Shown piece by piece: positions 8,099 through 17,292 of a stretch of DNA of 64,000 nt. The notes under the pieces are model-generated. The model searched no databases. It was given only the letters and a program-made list of their open reading frames with translations, and had not been told where the DNA came from. Position 1 is the first letter of the stretch, and the number at the start of each line of letters is the position of its first letter. This stretch comes from Allobosea caraganae (lineage in GTDB: Bacteria; Pseudomonadota; Alphaproteobacteria; Rhizobiales; Beijerinckiaceae). The position numbers and the translations under genes are program-made. The stretch lies in contig NZ_QQTO01000023.1 in the NCBI RefSeq assembly GCF_003351345.1, positions 62,001 to 126,000 of the forward strand, read 5' to 3'.

Positions 8099-9858
8099 CC
8101 GCCATCCTTCTTCGGATCGGCAGCGTTGGCGGAGGGCGGCTCTTCCAGCCCGCTCTCGATCTTCTTCTTGATCTTGACCAGGTCCTCGGGCTCGGGGCTG
8201 AGGTCGCGGGCCGAGTTCCACTGGAAGGTCGCCTCCAGCTTGCGGCCGACGCGCCAGTAGACGTCGCCGAGATGGTCGTTGATCACCGGGTCGGAGGGGC
8301 GCAGCTCCATGGCGCGCTCGAGCTCGCGCACCGCCTCCTCGTAGCGGCCGAGCCGGTAATAGGCCCAGCCGAGCGAATCGATGATGTAGCCGTCGCGCGG
8401 GCGCAGCTCGGTGGCGCGGCGCAGCATGCCGAGGGCCTCGTCGAGCTTGAGGTGCTGATCGACCAGCGAATAGCCGAGATAGTTCAGCACCAGCGCGCGC
8501 TCGCGGCCGAGCGCCTCCGGCATCAGCTCCAGCGCCTTGCGCAGATCGTCCTCGCCCTCGGCCCAGCGCTTGATGCGCTCGCGGGCGATGCCGCGGAAAT
8601 AGAACAGGTCCCAGTTGGCGCGGCCGGGCGCGCCGATCTTGGCGATGGCCTTGTCATAGGCCTCGGCCGCCTCGGTGAAGCGCTTGCGCGAGCGGTAGAC
8701 ATTGCCGAGCGCCGAGAGCGCGTCGACATCGTCGGGCTTGGCGGCGATCAGCCCTTCGAGATGCTTCACCGCCTCGTCCGACTTGCCGAGCGCCTCAAGC
8801 GCGAGGCCGGCCTGAATCTCGGCATTGGGGCGCAGCGGCGAGTTCGCCGGCATGGTCTTATAGACCGCGACCGCATCCTCGAGCTGCTTGCCGCGCTCCA
8901 GGATGTCGCCGAGCGTCAGCACGGCGAGGTCATGGTTGGGGTCGAGGTAGAGGGCGAAGCGCAGGTAGAGCAGCGCCGCCGCCTCGTCGCCCTGGCGGTT
9001 GCCGGCGCTGGCGAGGCCGTAGAGCACCTCGGCCGCGCCCTGCTGCGGCGTCGCGACCGTGCGGGCGAGCGGCTCCTTGGCGGCGACGCGGGCGAGCCCG
9101 TCGCGGACGATCGGATGGTTCGGCAGCAGCCGGTCGAAGCCGCCATAGGTCGCGGCGGCGCCGTCGAAATCGCCGTTGCGCGCCTGGAAGCGGGCCCAGA
9201 GGTCGACGAGGCGAAGCGTCGTCTTCTCGGCGTCGTAGGCCGACTTGAGCCGCTTCTCGGCATCGGGCTTGCGGCCGGCCATGTCGAGGATCAGCCCGGC
9301 ATGGTAGTCGCGGAAGAGGTTGTAGGAGGCTTCGCCCTTGAGCCGGTCGAGCGCCTCAAGCGCGCGGTTGGTCTGGCCGGAGCCGGCATAGGACCAGGCG
9401 GAGAGCAAGGTCGCGGTGATGTCGGCCGAGCGGCCGCGGCCACCGCGCTGCAAATGGGTGCGCGCGGTCGCATAGCTCTTCTGCTTGATGGCGCGGATGC
9501 CGATCGCGAGCTGGGCGAGGCCGTTCGAAGGATCGCGCTGGATCAGCTTCTCGGCGGAGCGGAAGGCGTCGTTCATCGAGCCGTCGGCGAGGAAGGCGAC
9601 GAAGCCGCGCTCGAGCAGGTCGTTATTCTGCGGATCGCCCTTGATCGCCTCGCGCAAATAGGTCGAGGCCGCGCCAAGGTCGCGCCCGGCGCCGGCGACG
9701 ATCGCCGCGAGGTAGTTGCCTTCCAGGCTGTCGGCGGGCTCCAGCGGCTCGGTGGTGCGAGTCGTCGTGGCCTGCGCCGCGGCGCCGACATTGAGCGCGA
9801 TCAGCAGCGCCAGGGCCAATGTCCCACTGCGGCCACGGCCGTTCATCCGAAACGTCAC
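8095..9858 (-). CDS. Exported tetratricopeptide-repeat protein
   Basis: A protein of about 587 residues with an N-terminal signal or anchor (RSGTLALALLIALNVGAAAQ) followed almost entirely by TPR-like helical repeats, clearest in the C-terminal half (SLGWAYYRLGRYEEAVRELE and relatives). TPR arrays are protein-interaction scaffolds; in alphaproteobacteria this gene commonly precedes ispE, and its role is not established. I chose the GTG at 9858, ten bases after GAGGAG; an ATG at 9846 and a TTG at 9867 are alternatives. It ends in a charged, Lys-rich tail. Confidence 0.85.
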   Translation of the reverse strand: MTFRMNGRGRSGTLALALLIALNVGAAAQATTTRTTEPLEPADSLEGNYLAAIVAGAGRDLGAASTYLREAIKGDPQNNDLLERGFVAFLADGSMNDAFRSAEKLIQRDPSNGLAQLAIGIRAIKQKSYATARTHLQRGGRGRSADITATLLSAWSYAGSGQTNRALEALDRLKGEASYNLFRDYHAGLILDMAGRKPDAEKRLKSAYDAEKTTLRLVDLWARFQARNGDFDGAAATYGGFDRLLPNHPIVRDGLARVAAKEPLARTVATPQQGAAEVLYGLASAGNRQGDEAAALLYLRFALYLDPNHDLAVLTLGDILERGKQLEDAVAVYKTMPANSPLRPNAEIQAGLALEALGKSDEAVKHLEGLIAAKPDDVDALSALGNVYRSRKRFTEAAEAYDKAIAKIGAPGRANWDLFYFRGIARERIKRWAEGEDDLRKALELMPEALGRERALVLNYLGYSLVDQHLKLDEALGMLRRATELRPRDGYIIDSLGWAYYRLGRYEEAVRELERAMELRPSDPVINDHLGDVYWRVGRKLEATFQWNSARDLSPEPEDLVKIKKKIESGLEEPPSANAADPKKDGG

Positions 9859-10252
9859 GACTGGCAATCTCCTCGGGTCCGTCGCCTCGCTAGACCATTA
9901 TCGGCAAAGGGGGAATGCGGCGTTCCGCCCGATCGTGGTCGAACATGCTGATTGAAGCCAGATTCACTACCGCCCGAGACGACCTGGAACGAAGCGATTC
10001 ACGCCCCAGGACTAGCCATTCGTTTGGCGAAACTGCGACCATTTCGCATATGCGCCCAAGATGGCCCTTTCCAGGCGCACGGGCAAGCGGGCCAGGCCGG
10101 GTCGCGCCGATGCGTAGCAGCACTGCAACAATCGGGCAAAAGCGCCGCCTCAGCTACGAATTCGCCGCCCCGAACACTACTAATTCGCAAGCATTCGCCG
10201 CTAATGTCTTTTCGCTCGCATTTGTCGCGACGATTCGTTCAGGATTATTCAA

Positions 10253-10363
10253 ATGAAGAAGCTCGCCCTCTCGCTTGCCGCCGTCATGTTGCTTTCCGGC
10301 CTCGTCGCCGGTTGCGCCACCACCGAAGAGAAGCCGGCTCCGAAGGTCGTCCGCAAGGGCTGA
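10253..10363 (+). CDS. 36-residue entericidin-like lipoprotein
   Basis: The ATG at 10253 opens a 36-residue peptide, MKKLALSLAAVMLLSGLVAG followed by Cys-Ala-Thr-Thr and a short charged tail. The n-region KK, hydrophobic core and lipobox LVAG-C are textbook, so a lipidated small protein is predicted, with only about 16 residues after the cysteine. The size and layout recall entericidin-type peptides, though the tail is Lys/Pro-rich. A bidirectional terminator follows at once, supporting a free-standing gene. The function is not known. Confidence 0.7.
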   Translation: MKKLALSLAAVMLLSGLVAGCATTEEKPAPKVVRKG

Positions 10364-10382
10364 ACCGCTTTCGGCAACGAAC

Positions 10383-10416
10383 AAAAGGCCGCGCCAGGAT
10401 TTGGCGCGGCCTTTTT
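10383..10416. terminator. Bidirectional rho-independent terminator
   Basis: The stem GGCCGCGCC / GGCGCGGCC with loop AGGATTT is followed by TTTTT on the plus strand and preceded by AAAA, so it can stop transcription from both the small lipoprotein gene and the convergent ETF-QO gene. Confidence 0.9.
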
Positions 10417-10431
10417 CGTTTGGATGTCCGA

Positions 10432-12111
10432 TCACATGTTCGAGTAGCCGGGGCCGCCACCACCCTCGGGCACCGTCCAGGTGATGTTCTGGGCCGGGTC
10501 CTTGATGTCGCAAGTCTTGCAGTGCACGCAGTTCTGCGCGTTGATCACGAAGCGCGGCTCGGTCTTCGCCTCCGCATCCTTGTAGACGACTTCGTAGACG
10601 CCGGCCGGGCAGTAGAGCCTGGCAGGCTCGCCGTAGAGCGGCAGGTTCTTCGCGATCGGGATCGAGGGGTCGGTCAGCTTCAGATGCGCCGGCTGGTCTT
10701 CCTCGTGGTTGGTCGAGGACAGGAAGACCGATGAGAGCTTGTCGAAGGAGAGCTTGCCGTCCGGCTTCGGGTAGACGATCGGCCTGACCTCGGCGAGCGG
10801 CTTCAGCGTGGCGTAGTCGGGCTTGCCGTGCTTCAGCGTGCCGAAGGGCGACCAGCCGAAGAGCTGGTTCAGCCACATGTCGATGCCGCCGAGCAGGATG
10901 CCGCCGAAGGTGCCGTATTTCGACCAGAGCGGCTTGACGTTGCGGACAGGCTTGAGGTCGCGGCCGATCTCGGAGGAGCGCCAGCCGTTCTCGATCTCGA
11001 CAACCTCGTCATGCGAGCGGCCGGCGGCCAATGCCGGGACGAGATGCTCGGCCGCCTGCATGCCCGACAGGATGGCGTTGTGGCTGCCCTTGATGCGGGG
11101 AACGTTGACGAAGCCGGCGGCGCAGCCGATCAGCGCCCCGCCCGGGAAGGTCAGCTTCGGCACCGATTGCCAGCCGCCCTCGGTGATGGCGCGCGAGCCA
11201 TAGGAGAGGCGCTTGGCGCCCTCGAACACGTCGCGAATCAGCGGATGGGTCTTGAAGCGCTGGAACTCGTCGAAGGGCGAGAGCGTCGGGTTCTCGTAGT
11301 TGAGATGGACGACGAAGCCGACCGTGACCAGGTTGTCGTCGAAATGGTAGAGGAAGGAGCCGCCGCCGGTGGAGGCGTCGAGCGGCCAGCCGAAGGAGTG
11401 CTGCACCCGCCCCTTCTGGAACTTCTCCGGCTTGACCTGCCAGATCTCCTTGAGGCCGATGCCGTATTTCTGCGGCTCGCGGTCCTTGTCGAGTTCGAAG
11501 CGCTTGATCGCGATCTTGGAGAGCGAGCCGCGCGCGCCCTCGCCGAGCAGGGTGTAGCGGCCACGCAGCTCCATGCCGCGGGTGAAGCGGTCGGAGACCG
11601 TGCCGTCCTTGGCGATGCCCATGTCGCCGGTGGCGATGCCGGCGACCGAGCCATCCTCGTTGAAGAGCAGTTCGGCGGCGGCGAAGCCGGGATAGATCTC
11701 GACGCCGAGCGCCTCGGCGTGGGCGGCAAGGTATTTCGCGACGAGGCCGAGCGAGCCGACGAAATTGCCATGATTATTCATCAGGCCGGGCATGCCGAAA
11801 TTGGGCAGGCGCACGCCGTTGGGCTCGGTCAGGAAGTAGAAGACATCCTCGGTGACCTGCGTGTGCAGCGGGCGGGCCTCGTCCTCGCGCCAGTCGGGCA
11901 GGAGCTTGTCGAGGCCGATCGGGTCGATCACCGCGCCCGAGAGGATGTGAGCGCCGATCTCGGCGCCCTTCTCGACGACGACGACGGAGATGTTCTCGTC
12001 GAGCTGCTTCAGGCGGATGGCAGCGGCGAGGCCGGCCGGGCCGGCACCGACGATGACGACGTCATAGTCCATGCTCTCGCGCGGGGTGCTCTGCGCTTCC
12101 TCGAGATCCAT
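10432..12111 (-). CDS. Electron transfer flavoprotein-ubiquinone oxidoreductase
   Basis: ETF-QO moves electrons from reduced electron transfer flavoprotein (fatty acid and amino acid dehydrogenation) into ubiquinone at the inner membrane. The N-terminus has the FAD-binding dinucleotide fold DVVIVGAGPAGLAAAIRLK, and the C-terminus has the 4Fe-4S ligand set in YCPAGVYEV and NCVHCKTCDIKDP, ending GGGGPGYSNM. The 559-residue length is usual. I chose the ATG at 12111, five bases after GGAGG. An AT-rich 20-bp palindrome lies about 40 bases upstream and may control it. Confidence 0.95.
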   Translation of the reverse strand: MDLEEAQSTPRESMDYDVVIVGAGPAGLAAAIRLKQLDENISVVVVEKGAEIGAHILSGAVIDPIGLDKLLPDWREDEARPLHTQVTEDVFYFLTEPNGVRLPNFGMPGLMNNHGNFVGSLGLVAKYLAAHAEALGVEIYPGFAAAELLFNEDGSVAGIATGDMGIAKDGTVSDRFTRGMELRGRYTLLGEGARGSLSKIAIKRFELDKDREPQKYGIGLKEIWQVKPEKFQKGRVQHSFGWPLDASTGGGSFLYHFDDNLVTVGFVVHLNYENPTLSPFDEFQRFKTHPLIRDVFEGAKRLSYGSRAITEGGWQSVPKLTFPGGALIGCAAGFVNVPRIKGSHNAILSGMQAAEHLVPALAAGRSHDEVVEIENGWRSSEIGRDLKPVRNVKPLWSKYGTFGGILLGGIDMWLNQLFGWSPFGTLKHGKPDYATLKPLAEVRPIVYPKPDGKLSFDKLSSVFLSSTNHEEDQPAHLKLTDPSIPIAKNLPLYGEPARLYCPAGVYEVVYKDAEAKTEPRFVINAQNCVHCKTCDIKDPAQNITWTVPEGGGGPGYSNM

Positions 12112-12149
12112 GCTGCCCTCCACGCACCGCCCCACCGGGCTCGACTATA

Positions 12150-12169
12150 ATAGTTTATATATGAACTAT
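12150..12169. promoter_or_regulatory. AT-rich 20-bp palindrome upstream of ETF-QO
   Basis: ATAGTTTATATATGAACTAT is a near-perfect palindrome (one mismatched pair) in GC-rich flanks. On the minus strand it is followed directly by TATTAT, a plausible -10 box for the ETF-QO gene. The form suits a TetR- or GntR-family dimer binding site. The cognate regulator is not identifiable here. Confidence 0.5.
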
Positions 12170-12332
12170 CTCGCGCGCCGCATCAAGCGCCCGAGGCTTT
12201 CAGACTGGAAACCTTCTATCGAAGGCGCCGTTCCGATTTGCAACCGGGGATCGGCGCTGGGGCGCCGCAGGTTCGGACCGGACGGCCGATCTCCCCACTC
12301 GCGAAAGCGGCCGCGGCCATGTAAGCTTACGC

Positions 12333-13145
12333 ATGATGAACCTCGACCTCGCGCCCGATCCTGCCGAGCTGATTGCCTGGTACGCCGAAATGGGCGTGAC
12401 CGAGGCGCTGGACGAGATGCCGCACAACCATTTCGCGGAGCCGCAGCCGGTCCAGGCCCGCCCGGTCCACAAGCCCGCCCTGCTTCGCGCGGTCCCGGCT
12501 CCCGCCATTCGCCCCAATGCCGCCGCGGGCACGCCGCCAGACGAGGCGACGCTGAGCGCCCGCGCGCTGGCGCGGGAGGCGAAGACGCTGGACGAGTTGA
12601 GGGAGGCGCTCTCCCGCTTCGAGGGCTGCGCGCTCAAGGCGACGGCCAAGAACCTGGTCTTCTCCGACGGCAATCCCGAAGGCCGCATCATGATGGTCGG
12701 CGAGGCGCCGGGCGCGGACGAGGACCGCGTCGGCCTGCCCTTCGTCGGCCGCTCCGGGCAATTGCTCGACCGCATGCTGGCCGCGATCGGCCTCAACCGG
12801 AAAGAGCATGTCTACATCGCCAACCTCCTGCCCTGGCGGCCACCCGGCAACCGCACGCCGACGCCGCAGGAGGTCGCGATCTGCCTGCCCTTCATCCAGC
12901 GCCAGATCGAGCTGGCCGACCCCGACATCCTGGTCTCCATCGGCGGGCCATCGGCGCAGGGCCTGCTCGGCCTCTCCGGCATCCTCGCCTCGCGCGGCAA
13001 GTGGCTGGACTACGACACCGGCACGCGCCGCATCCGCGCCATCGCGACGCTGCACCCGGCCTACCTGCTGCGCCAGCCGCTGCAGAAGCGCCTGGCCTGG
13101 CGCGACCTGCGCGCGCTGAAGGCGGCGCTGGACGTGACACCATGA
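12333..13145 (+). CDS. Family 4-like uracil-DNA glycosylase
   Basis: A 270-residue uracil-DNA glycosylase-superfamily protein that should excise uracil from DNA. The active-site motif GEAPGADED (123-131), the LPFVGRSG loop, [11 protein letters not shown] and the C-terminal HPAYLLR (241-247) match family 4. Family 4 enzymes hold a 4Fe-4S cluster with four cysteines. Here only C99 and C184 are in register; the residue before RPPGNRTP is Trp168 and the first pair has one cysteine. The cluster is therefore probably absent. An N-terminal extension of about 80 residues is poorly conserved. It is divergent from ETF-QO. Confidence 0.85.
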   Translation: MMNLDLAPDPAELIAWYAEMGVTEALDEMPHNHFAEPQPVQARPVHKPALLRAVPAPAIRPNAAAGTPPDEATLSARALAREAKTLDELREALSRFEGCALKATAKNLVFSDGNPEGRIMMVGEAPGADEDRVGLPFVGRSGQLLDRMLAAIGLNRKEHVYIANLLPWRPPGNRTPTPQEVAICLPFIQRQIELADPDILVSIGGPSAQGLLGLSGILASRGKWLDYDTGTRRIRAIATLHPAYLLRQPLQKRLAWRDLRALKAALDVTP

Positions 13146-13253
13146 CGCCGCGACGCCGTGACCGCAGCGGCGCCGGGGCGTTTCACATAGACGTGACGAG
13201 GTCATTCTAGGGTCGAGGCACATCGGATTTCGACCGTGGCAACGGGGGTTGGC

Positions 13254-14684
13254 ATGACGATAGACGCGTTTCTGCTCTCACGTATCCAGTTCGCCTTCAC
13301 CATCTCCTTCCACATCGTCTTCCCGGCCTTCACCATCGGGCTGTCGGCCTATATCGCGACGCTGCTCGGGCTCTGGATCAAGACGGGCGACGACAAGTTC
13401 CATCTGCTGGCCCGGTTCTGGACCAAGATCTTCGCCGTCTCCTTCGCGATGGGCGTGGTCTCCGGCATCGTGCTGTCCTACCAGTTCGGCACGAACTGGA
13501 GCCGCTTCTCGAGCGCGGTCGGCAACGTCATCGGCCCGCTGATCGGCTACGAGGTGCTGACCGCCTTCTTCCTCGAAGCCTCGTTCCTCGGCGTCATGCT
13601 GTTCGGCTGGAAGCGGGTGCCGCCCTGGCTGCATTGCCTCTCGGCCTTCATCGTCGCCGGCGGCACGGCCCTGTCGGGCTTCTGGATCCTTTCGGCCAAT
13701 AGCTGGATGCAGTTCCCGGCCGGGCACGAAATGCGCAACGGCATCGCCTACCCGGTCGACTGGGTGCAGATCGTCTTCAACCCGACCTTCCCACTGCGCT
13801 TCATGCACATGATGACGGCGGCCTACCTGACCACGGCCTTCGTCGTGCTCGCGACCGGGGCGCGCCACCTCGTCGCCGGCAAGAACGTCGAATCGGCCAA
13901 GACGATGGTGCGGATGGCGATCCTGATGATCGCGATCACCGCCCCGACCCAGGCCGTCATCGGCGACTTCCACGGCCGGGACACGGCCAAGTACCAGCCG
14001 GCCAAGCTCGCCGCGATCGAGGCGCATTGGGATTCGTCCAAGCCGGGCGCGCTCGTGCTCTTCGCCTGGCCGGATGAGGAGGCCGGGATCAACCGCTTCG
14101 AGATCTCGATCCCGGGCCTCGCCAGCCTCGTCACCCATGGCAGCATGGACGCGCTGTTCAAGGGCCTGAACGATTTCGCGCCGCGGGACCGGCCGCCGGT
14201 GAAGATCCCGTTCTTCGCCTTCCGGCTGATGGTCGGCATCGGCCTGCTGATGATCGCCTTCGGCTGGGTCGGCGCCTGGCTGTGGTATCGCGGCAAGGTC
14301 TTCGAAGAGCGGCGCTGGCTCTGGCTGGCGCAATATACCTGGCCGCTCGGCTTCACCGCGATCCTGTCGGGCTGGTTCGTCACCGAGGTCGGCCGGCAGC
14401 CCTGGCTCGCGACCGGCGTGATCCGCTCGGTCGACGCCGTCTCGCCGGTGACGACGCTACAAGTGGCGATCTCGCTCGCCCTGTTCTTCTGCGTCTACTC
14501 GGTGGTGTTCACGGCCGGGATCCTGCTGATCAACCGCCTGATCGACAAGGGGCCGGACCAGACCATGACCAAGGACCCGCCGGAGCAGCCGTCGAAGCGG
14601 TCGCTCAAGGCGGTGCAGGGCGAGGCCTCGGCGCTGTTCGGCGACGGCAGTCCCGGCGACGACAAGATCCAGCCGGCGATCTGA
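13254..14684 (+). CDS. cydA: Cytochrome bd-type quinol oxidase subunit I (CIO-like)
   Basis: The haem-carrying subunit of a bd-family terminal oxidase that oxidises ubiquinol and reduces oxygen. The 476-residue protein has the start LLSRIQFAFTISFHIVFPAF with the conserved ligand-region histidine, the GRQPW motif (TEVGRQPWL) and about nine membrane segments. The loop between helices 6 and 7 is short, as in cyanide-insensitive (CioA) oxidases rather than E. coli CydA. I chose the ATG at 13254 after GGGGTTGG; an in-frame GTG lies at 13236. It is in an operon with subunit II. Confidence 0.92.
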   Translation: MTIDAFLLSRIQFAFTISFHIVFPAFTIGLSAYIATLLGLWIKTGDDKFHLLARFWTKIFAVSFAMGVVSGIVLSYQFGTNWSRFSSAVGNVIGPLIGYEVLTAFFLEASFLGVMLFGWKRVPPWLHCLSAFIVAGGTALSGFWILSANSWMQFPAGHEMRNGIAYPVDWVQIVFNPTFPLRFMHMMTAAYLTTAFVVLATGARHLVAGKNVESAKTMVRMAILMIAITAPTQAVIGDFHGRDTAKYQPAKLAAIEAHWDSSKPGALVLFAWPDEEAGINRFEISIPGLASLVTHGSMDALFKGLNDFAPRDRPPVKIPFFAFRLMVGIGLLMIAFGWVGAWLWYRGKVFEERRWLWLAQYTWPLGFTAILSGWFVTEVGRQPWLATGVIRSVDAVSPVTTLQVAISLALFFCVYSVVFTAGILLINRLIDKGPDQTMTKDPPEQPSKRSLKAVQGEASALFGDGSPGDDKIQPAI

Positions 14685-14697
14685 GGGGAGAGAGCAA

Positions 14698-15702
14698 ATG
14701 GAATGGTATCTCCCGGTGATCTGGGCCGTGCTGATCGGCACCGCCGTGATGCTGTACGTGGTACTCGACGGCTTCGACCTCGGCATCGCCATCCTGTTCC
14801 CGACGACGAAGGACGAGGGCGAGCGCGACCAGATGATGAACTCGGTCGCGCCGTTCTGGGACGGCAACGAGACCTGGCTGGTGCTCGGCGGCGGCGGGCT
14901 CTGGGTCGCCTTCCCCGACGCCTACGCCATCATCATGCCGGCCTTCTACATCCCGATCATCCTGATGCTGCTGGCGCTGATCTTCCGCGGCGTCGCCTTC
15001 GAGTTCCGCTGGGTGGCCAAGCCGCACCACGCGAAATGGGACCTCGCCTTCTGGTTGGGATCGACCATCGCCGCCTTCGCGCAGGGGCTGGTGCTGGGCG
15101 GGATGATCGAGGGCATCAAGGCGGAGGGCGGCCAGTTCGCCGGCGGCCCGTTCGACTGGCTGACGCCCTTCACCCTGATGTGCGGCGTCGGCGTCGTCTG
15201 CGGCTACGCGCTGCTCGGCGCGACCTGGCTGGTGTTCAAGACCGAGGGGCCAGTGGCCGAGCGGGCCAGGCGCCAGGCCAAGAAGCTGCTGATCGGCCTG
15301 ATGGTCTTCGCCGTGATCGTCTCGATCTGGACGCCGTTCGCGCATCCGCGCATCGCCGAGCGCTGGTTCACGCCGTCCAACCTGATCCTGCTCTGGCCCT
15401 TCCCGCTGCTGACGGCGTTTTGCGGCTACATGGTCTGGAAACGGCTCAACGGCCCGCACGAGTTCACGCCCTTCGCCTTCACGATCGGCATCTTCCTGCT
15501 CTGCTTCCTCGGGCTGGCGATCTCGAACTACCCTTATCTGGTGCCGCCGAAGCTGACGATCTGGGACGTCGCGGCGGCGCCCTCCTCGCATATCTTCGTG
15601 CTGATCGGGGTCAGCTTCCTGCTGCCGATGATCCTGTTCTACACCGCCTTCGTGTACTGGACCTTCCGGGGCAAGGTGCGGGCCGATAGCGGGTATCACT
15701 AG
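14698..15702 (+). CDS. cydB: Cytochrome bd-type quinol oxidase subunit II (CIO-like)
   Basis: A 334-residue, eight- to nine-helix partner of the preceding subunit. It has the family start WAVLIGTAVMLYVVLDGFDL and the segment FWDGNETWLVLGGGGLWVAFP. It begins 13 bases after cydA with a GAGGGGAG ribosome-binding site, so the two are one operon. No cydX-like small third subunit is recognisable in the 96 bases after it, and no cydDC transporter genes are nearby. Confidence 0.93.
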   Translation: MEWYLPVIWAVLIGTAVMLYVVLDGFDLGIAILFPTTKDEGERDQMMNSVAPFWDGNETWLVLGGGGLWVAFPDAYAIIMPAFYIPIILMLLALIFRGVAFEFRWVAKPHHAKWDLAFWLGSTIAAFAQGLVLGGMIEGIKAEGGQFAGGPFDWLTPFTLMCGVGVVCGYALLGATWLVFKTEGPVAERARRQAKKLLIGLMVFAVIVSIWTPFAHPRIAERWFTPSNLILLWPFPLLTAFCGYMVWKRLNGPHEFTPFAFTIGIFLLCFLGLAISNYPYLVPPKLTIWDVAAAPSSHIFVLIGVSFLLPMILFYTAFVYWTFRGKVRADSGYH

Positions 15703-15798
15703 GCCGCGGGAACGGCGCGCTCCTTGCCGGGTTGACGAATGGCTTGAGTTTCGGGCCTCACTCTATGAGATTGCCGGGACTAGGCCGGGGGCTTTGCC

Positions 15799-16683
15799 AT
15801 GCAGTGGGAAGATTATCGTCAGTCCGAGAACCTCGAGGACCGGCGCAACGGTGGCGGCGGCTTCGCGGGCGTGCCCGGCGGCCGCGGCGGTGTCGGCATC
15901 GGCACGATGGTGGTGCTCGGCCTCGTCGGCTGGGCGCTCGGCATCGACCCGCGCATCCTGATCGGCGGCGCCGAGATGCTCGGCGTCGGCCGCAGCAGCG
16001 CGCCGACGCAGGAGAGCCGCCCCGCCTCGGGCCCGCCGCAGGATCAGATGGGCCGCTTCGTCTCGGCCGTGCTGGCGCAGAACGAGGACGTCTGGACCAA
16101 GGTCCTGCCCCAGCAGGCCAACAAGCGCTACGAGCCGCCACGGCTCGTGCTCTTCACCCGCGTCGACCGCTCCGGCTGCGGCACCGCCCAGGCGGCGATG
16201 GGGCCGTTCTATTGCCCGGAGGACAAGAAGGTCTATCTCGACCTCTCCTTCTTCCAGGAGATGCAGCGCAAGCTCGGCGGCGGCGGCGACTTCGCCTATG
16301 CCTATGTCATCGGCCACGAGGTCGGCCACCACATCCAGAACCTGCTCGGCATCCTGCCCAAGGTGAACCAGCTGCGCGAGCGCAGCTCGGAGCGCGACGC
16401 GAACGCGCTCTCGGTGCGCGTCGAGTTGCAGGCCGACTGCTTCGCCGGCGTCTGGGCCAATAACATCCAGTCGATGGGCCGCATCGATCAGGGCGACATC
16501 GACGAGGCGATGAAGACTGCCGCAGCGATCGGCGACGACCGGCTCCAGCAGGCCTCGCAGGGCGTCGCGGTGCCGGATTCCTTCACGCACGGCTCTTCGG
16601 CGCAACGCACGCGCTGGTTCACGACCGGCTTCCGCACCGGCTCGCTGCAGAGCTGCAATACCTTCCAGACGAATCAGCTTTAA
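15799..16683 (+). CDS. Neutral zinc metallopeptidase (YpfJ family)
   Basis: A 294-residue member of the YpfJ/KPN_02809 family of putative neutral zinc metallopeptidases. It has a hydrophilic start MQWEDYRQSENLEDRR, one hydrophobic segment near residues 33-52 that probably anchors it to the membrane, and the zinc motif HEVGHHIQN near residue 173 with a downstream Glu in ELQADCFAGVWA. Family function is poorly defined. Its stop overlaps the convergent glycosyltransferase-like gene by 4 bases. Confidence 0.88.
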   Translation: MQWEDYRQSENLEDRRNGGGGFAGVPGGRGGVGIGTMVVLGLVGWALGIDPRILIGGAEMLGVGRSSAPTQESRPASGPPQDQMGRFVSAVLAQNEDVWTKVLPQQANKRYEPPRLVLFTRVDRSGCGTAQAAMGPFYCPEDKKVYLDLSFFQEMQRKLGGGGDFAYAYVIGHEVGHHIQNLLGILPKVNQLRERSSERDANALSVRVELQADCFAGVWANNIQSMGRIDQGDIDEAMKTAAAIGDDRLQQASQGVAVPDSFTHGSSAQRTRWFTTGFRTGSLQSCNTFQTNQL

Positions 16684-17168
16684 AGCTCGGCGCGCTCCCG
16701 GCGCACGGGAAGCCGCCGCGGCGCGGCGTTGAGCCGTCCAGCCAGGATCAGGCTCTTGGGCGCGATCAGCCCCGCGCGCAGCCGGCGCGGGCCGAAAGAC
16801 AGCGCGGCGCGCTCGCGCAGGGATGCAGCGACGCCCCGCAACGGCATCAAGGCCGCCACATCCGCGGTCAGCATCAGGTGGCGCTCGACCGCCTGGATCC
16901 AGTTGAGCTGCGGGATGTCGCCGGCGGACAGCAGCAGCAACCAGTCGCCGCGCGCCTGCGCCGCGCCGAGATGCCAGCCCTCGGCCGCTCCGGCGCGCAG
17001 GTAGCTCGCGCCGGTGACGTCGGCGAGGCGCTCGATCTCGCCCTTCCCACCTGGATCGACCACGACCGCGTGGCCCAGGAATCCGTCGGCGACGGCTGGA
17101 ATGAGTACCGCAAAGGTCGCGGCGAGCGCGCTGGCTGGGCCGTCGGCCCTGATCACGGCAGTGAGCAT
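16680..17168 (-). CDS. Short glycosyltransferase-like (GT2 fold) protein
   Basis: A 162-residue protein from the ATG at 17168. It resembles the central part of family 2 glycosyltransferases: AAQARGDWLLLLSAGDIPQL is equivalent to the donor-binding region that precedes a DxD motif. The DxD itself is not clear (SAGD is in its place), and the protein is much shorter than usual GT2 enzymes, so activity is uncertain. It lies divergent from the radical SAM gene, an association seen in related genomes. Confidence 0.6.
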   Translation of the reverse strand: MLTAVIRADGPASALAATFAVLIPAVADGFLGHAVVVDPGGKGEIERLADVTGASYLRAGAAEGWHLGAAQARGDWLLLLSAGDIPQLNWIQAVERHLMLTADVAALMPLRGVAASLRERAALSFGPRRLRAGLIAPKSLILAGRLNAAPRRLPVRRERAEL

Positions 17169-17292
17169 GCGCAAATGCTTATGGCGCAGCGCAACATGTC
17201 GCAATCCTGTCACTTGCTTTTTGTTCCCTTTATGTTCACATTCAGGGATAGGAAATCTTCGATTCCACCTTTGCCAGGACCGGTTCAGCGCC

